From contig NZ_FNUB01000004.1 in NCBI RefSeq assembly GCF_900105985.1, positions 161,501 through 225,500 of the forward strand: a stretch of 64,000 bases of DNA, read 5' to 3'. Below are positions 35,241-41,872 of the stretch, piece by piece. Position 1 is the stretch's first letter. Each line of letters begins with the position of its first letter. Made by a program: the position numbers and the translations under genes. This DNA is from Tenacibaculum sp. MAR_2010_89. GTDB lineage: Bacteria > Bacteroidota > Bacteroidia > Flavobacteriales > Flavobacteriaceae. Under the pieces are notes generated by a model that made no database searches, had not been told where the DNA came from, and saw only the letters and a list, made by a program, of their open reading frames with translations.

Positions 35241-37748
35241 ATGAAAAATCAATTATCCCTACTTTTATTAATTACCTTTTTATGCTCGTATAAAATAAGC
35301 GCGCAACAATCAAATTGGAGAGATGCTCCGTTAAAAAAAGATGCAAATTATTTCAATATTCTAAAAAGTAATGAGCAAAGAATATCTGCTGCTAAAAGAA
35401 GCTCTAACAAAGTTTCGAAAAAACAGATAAAACAATTTAACCGTTGGAAAAACTTTTGGAAAGATAGAATTTTACCTGATGGTTCTTTTGTTTCTGCTAC
35501 TCATAACTACAATGAATTAAAAAAAGAAAACAAGCGTCATGCTCGTTTACGTAAAAAGCAATCTACAAGTTGGTCTTTAGTAGGGCCACTTACTCCTCCA
35601 AAATCTTCAATTGGTTTTTACCCTGGAATGGGAAGAGTTAATACTGTTGCTTTTAAAGGAACCGATACCAATACAATGTATGTAGGTACTCCAGGCGGTG
35701 GTGTTTGGAAAACAACTGATGGAGGGAAAAATTGGGCTGCAAAAGGTGATAACTTCCCTAATTTAGGTGTTTCACATATTGTAATTCACCCAACTGATTC
35801 TAAAATTTTATACTTAGCTACTGGTGATTATGATGGTGGTCAAAATAGGTCTGTAGGAGTGTTTAAATCTGTTGACTCAGGTGAAAACTGGAATGCAACT
35901 GGTTTGTCTTTTTCTTTAAATCAAAATAACATAATAAGTAAATTACTTATTGACCCTAATAATCCAGATACAATTTTTGCTACTACTAAAAACAGCATTA
36001 AAAGATCTACGGACGGAGGTACGAATTGGACGGATGTTTTTACTGAGAATTTTTCTTCTTTCAATGATATTCAATATAAAACTGGAAGTAGCACTATAAT
36101 TTATGCTACAACAAAATATGGTAGTTTGTATATTTCTAGAAATAACGGTACAGCATGGTCAGTAGCTTCAAAACCTTCTTCTTCAAGATTAGATATTGCT
36201 CAAACTACTAATGATCCTAATTTAATTTTATCTCTTGATAGTAGCGGTATAGTTAGAAAATCAACTGATGAAGGAAAAACATGGACAACAGTATCAACAA
36301 TTAGCGGATACTCAGCTCAGGGTGGATACAATATGACTTTAGCTATTTCTCCTTTAGATAAAAATTTAATTTTAGCTGGAGGTGTTGAAGGTTGGCGCTC
36401 AAAAAATGGAGGAACTAGCTGGGAAAAATATTTAGATGGATATTGGGAGACTGGAAACCCATATTTTTATGTTCACTCTGATCATCATGATATGATGTTT
36501 GTTCCTGGAACAAATACTGCTTTTTCTGTAAATGATGGTGGTATTTTTAAAGGTGATGCTTCTTCAGACACAAAATGGGCAGATTTATCTTCTGGTTTAG
36601 CTATTACTCAATATTACAATGTTTCTGGAACTCCAAAAGATCAAGGAAAATTAATCTTGGGAGCACAAGATAATGATATTGCTATTTATGATGGAAGTAA
36701 TGGTTTTAAAGGTGAAAATCCTGGTAGTGATGGTGTAGAAGGATTATGGGATTATTCAGATTCAAATATTGCTTGGTCTTGTAGCCAGCAAGGTGGAATG
36801 AATAGAACTTTAGATGGATTTAAAACTGCTGCTACTAGAGTATCTACACCTTCTGGAGCCCCTTTTGTTTGGGAACTAGAAATACACCCAACTGATCCGA
36901 AAACTATTTTTGGTGGTTTTGGAGATATTTACAAATCTACTGATAGAGGAAACAACTGGATTAATTTAAATTCTTCTGCAGGGACTATCGAATTTATATC
37001 AATAGCTCCTTCTAATGCGAATATAATATATGTTTCTGGTCAAAGTGGAGTTGTAAGAAAAACAACTAATGGAGGAACAACTTGGACTAGCATTACTTTA
37101 CCACAAAGAGGAAACGTGAAAAGTATTGAAGTTCATCCAACGAACCCTTCTGAAGTATATATAGCATACTCTGGATATTCAGTAAATAAAGTTTTTAAAT
37201 CTACAAATGGTGGTACTAGCTGGACTAATATAACAGGTGCTTTACCAAATATACCTACACATAAAATAATATATAGAACAGGTAGTTCTGATGGTGAGTT
37301 ATTTTTAGCTACTGATTTAGGTGTATACTATAGAACAAATTCAAAAGGTGACTGGGTTAGATTAGGAAGTGGATTACCTAATGTTATTGTTCATGACATT
37401 GAAATTCACTATGCAACTAACAAACTTAGAGCTGCTACTTATGGTAGAGGTGTTTGGGAAGCTTCTATAAGCTCATCTGCTTTAGGTACTGAAGACAACA
37501 AATTACCTAAAACTGCTATATCTTTATTTCCTAACCCAACAAATAGCAAAAACATTAACGTTAAATTAAATAAACTTACTGGGAAAACGAATATACTTAT
37601 ATATAATATTATTGGAAGTGTTGTTAAAGATTTAACTATTGAAAACACTGAAAAAAACATTAATCTTTCAGGTTTCTCAAATGGTATTTATTTAGTTAAA
37701 ATCACTAACAATAATAAAAGTATTACTAAAAAATTAATTGTAAAATAA
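35241..37748 (+). CDS. BNR/sortilin-like repeat protein with T9SS sorting domain
   Basis: An 835-aa secreted protein. A signal peptide (to about residue 21, KISAQ) precedes two beta-propeller-like regions built from Asp-box (BNR) repeats such as KTTDGGKNWA, KSVDSGENWN, RSTDGGTNWT, KSTDRGNNWI, KTTNGGTTWT and KSTNGGTSWT. This is the VPS10/sortilin or xyloglucanase-type fold. The C-terminus (from about 750, SLFPNPTNSKNINVKL, ending KKLIVK) is a type A T9SS sorting domain. It is probably a surface-attached binding protein or glycosidase-like protein; no catalytic residues can be assigned from sequence alone. Confidence 0.88.
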   Translation: MKNQLSLLLLITFLCSYKISAQQSNWRDAPLKKDANYFNILKSNEQRISAAKRSSNKVSKKQIKQFNRWKNFWKDRILPDGSFVSATHNYNELKKENKRHARLRKKQSTSWSLVGPLTPPKSSIGFYPGMGRVNTVAFKGTDTNTMYVGTPGGGVWKTTDGGKNWAAKGDNFPNLGVSHIVIHPTDSKILYLATGDYDGGQNRSVGVFKSVDSGENWNATGLSFSLNQNNIISKLLIDPNNPDTIFATTKNSIKRSTDGGTNWTDVFTENFSSFNDIQYKTGSSTIIYATTKYGSLYISRNNGTAWSVASKPSSSRLDIAQTTNDPNLILSLDSSGIVRKSTDEGKTWTTVSTISGYSAQGGYNMTLAISPLDKNLILAGGVEGWRSKNGGTSWEKYLDGYWETGNPYFYVHSDHHDMMFVPGTNTAFSVNDGGIFKGDASSDTKWADLSSGLAITQYYNVSGTPKDQGKLILGAQDNDIAIYDGSNGFKGENPGSDGVEGLWDYSDSNIAWSCSQQGGMNRTLDGFKTAATRVSTPSGAPFVWELEIHPTDPKTIFGGFGDIYKSTDRGNNWINLNSSAGTIEFISIAPSNANIIYVSGQSGVVRKTTNGGTTWTSITLPQRGNVKSIEVHPTNPSEVYIAYSGYSVNKVFKSTNGGTSWTNITGALPNIPTHKIIYRTGSSDGELFLATDLGVYYRTNSKGDWVRLGSGLPNVIVHDIEIHYATNKLRAATYGRGVWEASISSSALGTEDNKLPKTAISLFPNPTNSKNINVKLNKLTGKTNILIYNIIGSVVKDLTIENTEKNINLSGFSNGIYLVKITNNNKSITKKLIVK

Positions 37749-37761
37749 TTTGATTAAATTC

Positions 37762-37795
37762 AAACACAGAATAAATAATTATTTATTCTGTGTTT
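37762..37795 (+). terminator. Terminator after the BNR/T9SS protein gene
   Basis: A perfect 34-bp palindrome (arms AAACACAGAATAAATAA and complement) followed by TTTT. Its position supports starting the next gene at 37810 rather than at the in-frame TTG at 37750. Confidence 0.85.
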
Positions 37796-37809
37796 TTATT
37801 AAATTTCTT

Positions 37810-38235
37810 ATGAAAAAATTCAGCATATTATTCTTATCTCTCTTTGTATTTATAAGTTGTAATCAATCACTAAAGTTAGTATCTGCTACAAAACAAACAG
37901 TTTTCCCTGGTAGACCTACCGAAAAAGCATTTACTAATTATATTTTAAAATTCTCTGTTGATTATAGTACACAAATAGAAATTGATAGTATTAAAATACT
38001 TCAAAATGATAAATCTCATATAACTACAAAATATTTGTTAAAACATGAAAACGCTTCTTCTTATAGCAAATCAATATCAGAAAAAGGGAGTTATACAATA
38101 GAAATACCACTTAAAAACATAAATACTTTAAGTACTTCATCTAATAATAGTATACTATTATACTTAAAAGAAATGGGCAAACTCAAAGAGTTTAAAATTT
38201 CTAAATTTAAGAATGAAGAAAAAAGAAAAAGGTGA
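37810..38235 (+). CDS. Hypothetical lipoprotein
   Basis: A 141-aa protein from the ATG at 37810, where a signal peptide with lipobox VFISC begins; the longer frame upstream runs through the preceding terminator and is rejected. The mature part is predicted to be a beta-sandwich (KLVSATKQTVFPGRP, YILKFSVDYSTQIEIDSIKI) with a C-terminal tail rich in Lys/Glu. I recognise no family. It is flanked by terminators on both sides and therefore probably expressed on its own. Confidence 0.7.
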   Translation: MKKFSILFLSLFVFISCNQSLKLVSATKQTVFPGRPTEKAFTNYILKFSVDYSTQIEIDSIKILQNDKSHITTKYLLKHENASSYSKSISEKGSYTIEIPLKNINTLSTSSNNSILLYLKEMGKLKEFKISKFKNEEKRKR

Positions 38236-38240
38236 TAAAT

Positions 38241-38270
38241 AAAAAACCGAGCTAGTTAGCTCGGTTTTTT
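38241..38270 (+). terminator. Terminator after the 141-aa lipoprotein gene
   Basis: A 14-bp stem (AAAAAACCGAGCTA with TAGCTCGGTTTTTT) with a 2-nt loop and T run. Confidence 0.9.
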
Positions 38271-38306
38271 ATTTACATAAAGTTCTAATTATACTTCCTT
38301 CTTGAG

Positions 38307-38356
38307 TATTAAAATTAACGTTAAATATTATAATATATTTAACGTTAATTTTAATA
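38307..38356. repeat. AT-rich 50-bp inverted repeat with two TTAACGTTAA palindromes
   Basis: Two 22-bp arms are exact complements around TATAAT (38329-38334). Each arm contains its own 10-bp palindrome TTAACGTTAA (38315-38324 and 38339-38348), 24 bp apart. There is no T tract, so it does not look like a terminator. It stands 178 bp before the YCF48-like lipoprotein gene and may be an operator. Confidence 0.7.
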
Positions 38357-38533
38357 TTGAATAATGCTATAACTTTACTTTTATCTACCTAAAAATACTA
38401 GGTAAATTATGGTATACGCTACTTACTTTTTAAGAACTGAATTTAATCATTTTCTCTCTTCTCTTTTTTATAAAAATCATTTTCATTAAACATTTTTAGA
38501 TCTTAATACATTCACAAACACACAAAACAATCT

Positions 38534-39634
38534 ATGAAATTATTAAAAGTACTATTTTCAATTTTCGTATTAACTTTATTAGTTAATTGCTCTGAAAACA
38601 CATCTATTCCAGATCAAAACACTTCTCCTCCAATTTCTAACTCTATTGAATTAACAACTATTAAAATACCAACTAAACTCACTCTTAATTGTATTGAGTT
38701 TACAAATGCTCTTAACGGTTTTATTGCTGCTGGTAGTGTTTACCCTAATAAAGAAAGTGAAATTTTAAAAACAACTGATGGAGGAACTACTTGGAAAAAA
38801 GTATATTCTTCTTCTGACTTTTCAATAAACAGCATCTCTATAAAAAATAACAATGAAGTCTTTTGTGTTACTGACAACGGAACTATTCTTTCTTCAAGTA
38901 ACGGAGGAACTACCTGGAATATAGACTCTAGACTTAAAGCTAAAGACTACTACATGAGCTCAATTAAATTTACGAGCAATAATGAAGCATACATAGTTGG
39001 GCAAAAGGGAGCTAAGGCTCATGGCTTTATTTTAAAAACTATAGATAATGGTTTAACATGGACTGATCTTGAAAAGGAAAATACTAATCCAAATTATAAC
39101 TACGAACAACTACTTGAAAACAACCATTTAACTTCTATAACTTATTTTGCACCAACTAATGCCTTAATATTTAGCGGTGGTACTTGGAATAATGGTAAAA
39201 TTTCTATAAAAAACAATGATTTTTGGGATGTAAATACAATAAATGAGCCTGTTAAATTTACAGATATGGCTATTAAAAATGGTTTTTTAATAGCAGTAGG
39301 TAACAATGGACAAACAAATGCTAGCACAGAAAAAGGAGCAATACATTCATATAATTCTAATACCAAAGTATGGAAAAGTATCGATTATAATTCTGACAAC
39401 AAACTAACCAACGTAGCTATGGTTGAAAACACTATTCTTATAGCTGGTAGAAATAAATCTAACAACCTAACAAATGGTGAATATCTAGCAATCTCAATAG
39501 ATAACGGTAAAACATGGAGTAGAATACCACATAAACATGTAGTTGCAGAATGGAATGACTTACATGCTATAAACGCTAAATCATTTTTTGCAATTGGTTA
39601 CAAAGGATTATTGGTTAAAATAACATTAAAATAA
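38534..39634 (+). CDS. YCF48/BNR-repeat lipoprotein
   Basis: A 366-aa lipoprotein with lipobox LLVNC followed by SENTSIPDQN. The mature protein is a run of propeller-like repeats with Asp-box forms KTTDGGTTWKKVY, SSSNGGTTWNID, KTIDNGLTWTDL and SIDNGKTWSRIP, as in YCF48/HCF136-like proteins. The repeats end at YKGLLVKITLK without a T9SS domain. The same Asp-box style occurs in the 835-aa protein at 35241-37748, suggesting related ligands, though the two are not close paralogues. Function unknown. Confidence 0.82.
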   Translation: MKLLKVLFSIFVLTLLVNCSENTSIPDQNTSPPISNSIELTTIKIPTKLTLNCIEFTNALNGFIAAGSVYPNKESEILKTTDGGTTWKKVYSSSDFSINSISIKNNNEVFCVTDNGTILSSSNGGTTWNIDSRLKAKDYYMSSIKFTSNNEAYIVGQKGAKAHGFILKTIDNGLTWTDLEKENTNPNYNYEQLLENNHLTSITYFAPTNALIFSGGTWNNGKISIKNNDFWDVNTINEPVKFTDMAIKNGFLIAVGNNGQTNASTEKGAIHSYNSNTKVWKSIDYNSDNKLTNVAMVENTILIAGRNKSNNLTNGEYLAISIDNGKTWSRIPHKHVVAEWNDLHAINAKSFFAIGYKGLLVKITLK

Positions 39635-39677
39635 TAACATAATCATTTCAGTATTACCTCTTATTTTTTAGGTAAAG

Positions 39678-39715
39678 AATAATCACATAGAAAATTGTTT
39701 TTCTATGTGATTATT
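39678..39715. terminator. Bidirectional terminator between YCF48-like and HglS-like genes
   Basis: A perfect 17-bp stem (AATAATCACATAGAAAA and complement) with a 4-nt loop between convergent genes. The T tract is interrupted, so termination strength is uncertain. Confidence 0.7.
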
Positions 39716-39827
39716 TAACATATATAATGCTTCCTATAAATCTCAATAGAAGACTCTCCCCATTAACGCTATTTAAAGCAAAATTTAAATTTGATATTAC
39801 GTATAATTTTTATCAATCAATAATACT

Positions 39828-41255
39828 TTAAGCATTTATTAGTGCTAAGCATTTTTCAATAGTTTCCTCTTGCATATCTTCATACCACTGCATCAACCTG
39901 TAAACTGGCTCTCCTAAATCTTTTTCAAATAACGATTGATTAGAAGTTCCTTCATATTTACGTTTAGCATCATCTGTACCTAAATTAGAAGCAAAAATAC
40001 CTGCTGCACTTACTGGAAGAAAATCTTCGTAAACCATTGGTTCAATAATCAAATATCCTTTCTCTAATAATTGATTAACATCTAATTTTGTATACAATTT
40101 ATCTTTTGGTAAACTATTCGCTTTTTCAGTAATGAAATAGTGAAAATAAGCTAATTCTTGAGAATGAAGTTCATCATAATTATCAGGAAAAACTTTAAAA
40201 TTATCTTTTAGTAATTTGTTATATTCAGTAGAGTTTTCTGCTGTTGGTGATCCGCCTATCGCCCTACGTGTCTTACTTAGTAATTCATTATATAAATCTT
40301 GTCCTTTTTGTGTTAACGCCACACCACGCTGTTCAATCTCTCCAAAACGAGCTTTGTGCTCCCCCATCTCTTCATTTCCTGTACTATTCTTAAAAGCCAC
40401 TTTTTCTGTCAATGCTTTAAAACTAGTTTGGCGTAATAAAATAGGGCATTTTCTTGCTGGTGGTCCTTCTATAGTATCTTTTGCAGGAATATTCCGAGCC
40501 TCCATACTAGCTTGCACCGTATCTATATCTAAAGTTCTAGGTGTTAAATGATTTATATGCGGACCTTTAAATGCAACTACATCAGCAATTAACCTATGTT
40601 GGTTTAACAGCGTTTGGTACATATTATAATCTACTGTTGCTGATTCATGCCATCGGAAAGTTTCCGACGCTTCTCGAACAAAAGTTTCAGTATCCTCTAT
40701 AGTTAAACCTCCTTCTTTTTCAAACTTATCTATAAACTTTAATGCCTTTTCTGTGAATATCTGACGATTTTCAAGAATGGATTCAACATTACTTCGAAGC
40801 TGATCATCATCAATTAGATCTAAACGCAATAAAGATGTAAAAACTCTGAAAGGTGCCTGATTAAGAGCTGTATTATCAATAGCTCTAAATGCAGTAGCAT
40901 GCACAGGAACTCCAGCCGTTGCTAGATCATAATACCCAACAGGGTACATACCCATTACTTTAAACAAACGTCTCATGGTAAATAGTTCTTCAGGTTTCCC
41001 TAAACGAATTGCTCCATGTCGCTCCATATTTAATCTAGATACTTCTCCTGTACGTGATAGTTGCTCCTTAATCTCGTTCGAATTTGAAAGTACTTTTTCA
41101 TTAATATCATGAACCAAATCCAATAGTTCTCCATAAAGAGGAACCTCATCCTTATACATATCAGACATAACCTTTGAAAAACGACTACGAATATATTCTG
41201 GAGAAACAAATGCCTTAACAGTATGACATTCTTCTACTATACTTTTTGATGACAT
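39828..41255 (-). CDS. DUF1338 protein, HglS-like 2-oxoadipate dioxygenase/decarboxylase
   Basis: A 475-aa protein of the DUF1338 (YdcJ/HglS) family, with a VOC-type fold. Characterised members use Fe(II) and O2 to convert 2-oxoadipate into D-2-hydroxyglutarate and CO2 in lysine catabolism. Visible features are LFKVMGMYPVGYYDL, GVPVHATAFRAI (His119, Arg124), HINHLTPRTLDID (His233/His236) and FGEIEQRGVALT (Glu306/308), a plausible His-His-Glu metal site. It diverges from an Lrp-family regulator, which is followed by a dehydrogenase suited to oxidise its product. The family is firm; the exact reaction in this organism is inferred from family and context. Confidence 0.87.
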   Translation of the reverse strand: MSSKSIVEECHTVKAFVSPEYIRSRFSKVMSDMYKDEVPLYGELLDLVHDINEKVLSNSNEIKEQLSRTGEVSRLNMERHGAIRLGKPEELFTMRRLFKVMGMYPVGYYDLATAGVPVHATAFRAIDNTALNQAPFRVFTSLLRLDLIDDDQLRSNVESILENRQIFTEKALKFIDKFEKEGGLTIEDTETFVREASETFRWHESATVDYNMYQTLLNQHRLIADVVAFKGPHINHLTPRTLDIDTVQASMEARNIPAKDTIEGPPARKCPILLRQTSFKALTEKVAFKNSTGNEEMGEHKARFGEIEQRGVALTQKGQDLYNELLSKTRRAIGGSPTAENSTEYNKLLKDNFKVFPDNYDELHSQELAYFHYFITEKANSLPKDKLYTKLDVNQLLEKGYLIIEPMVYEDFLPVSAAGIFASNLGTDDAKRKYEGTSNQSLFEKDLGEPVYRLMQWYEDMQEETIEKCLALINA

Positions 41256-41313
41256 ATTTTATTAAAATTTTAAGCAAAAATAAATCGTATTTCTTTCAAA
41301 AACATATAATTAT

Positions 41314-41384
41314 AAGTAAATTTACACTTTAAATAATCATTTTATATTAAATTGACTTTTAAACAACCTATAAAAGTAAATTTA
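41314..41384. promoter_or_regulatory. Paired AAGTAAATTTA sites between hglS-like and lrp-like genes
   Basis: AAGTAAATTTA occurs at 41314-41324 (where it is part of the palindrome GTAAATTTAC) and again at 41374-41384, exactly 60 bp apart. The sites lie in the 155-bp divergent region and could be binding sites for the Lrp-type regulator. Confidence 0.4.
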
Positions 41385-41410
41385 ATTTTTAACAACTTGA
41401 AAATTACTAT

Positions 41411-41869
41411 ATGAATAATCAATTTGATTATATTGATAAACAAATACTAATTCATTTACAATCTGATGCTAGAAAAGCTTTTTCTCAAATAGCAGAAGAA
41501 TTAAAAATTTCTAATTCATTAGTACATCAACGAATAAAAAAACTAACAGAATCTGGTGTCATAAAAAATGCTGAATTTTTACTTGACGAAAAAAAACTAG
41601 GCTATAAAACTAAATCATATACAGGAATCAGATTACGAGAAGCTCGCTTTGCTAAATCAGTAATGGAAGAACTTAAAAAAGTTGATGAAATTGTTGAATC
41701 CAATTATGTTTCTGGAAATTATGCTATTTTTATTCTGATATTTGCACGAGACAATGAACATTTACGTGAAGTTTTGTACGAACAAGTTCATTTAATTAAT
41801 GGTGTTGCTGGAACAGATACTTTTATTTGTTTTGATGCAGGTTTTAAAAGAAATATCCCTATTCAATAG
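41411..41869 (+). CDS. Lrp/AsnC family transcriptional regulator
   Basis: A 152-aa regulator with an N-terminal AsnC-type helix-turn-helix (IDKQILIHLQSDARKAFSQI, LKISNSLVHQRIKKLTESG) and a C-terminal RAM ligand-binding domain (about 65-150, GIRLREARFAKSVMEELKKV, VSGNYAIFILIFARDNEHL). Lrp-family proteins usually sense amino acids. It begins 155 bp from the divergent HglS-like gene and ends 3 bp before a large FAD/Fe-S dehydrogenase gene, so it probably controls this lysine-degradation pair and may respond to lysine or a pathway intermediate. Confidence 0.93.
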   Translation: MNNQFDYIDKQILIHLQSDARKAFSQIAEELKISNSLVHQRIKKLTESGVIKNAEFLLDEKKLGYKTKSYTGIRLREARFAKSVMEELKKVDEIVESNYVSGNYAIFILIFARDNEHLREVLYEQVHLINGVAGTDTFICFDAGFKRNIPIQ

Positions 41870-41872
41870 AAG

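Noticed and set aside
37750..37809. N-terminal extension of the 141-aa lipoprotein.
   Set aside because: It runs through a perfect terminator hairpin, and the signal peptide begins at 37810.
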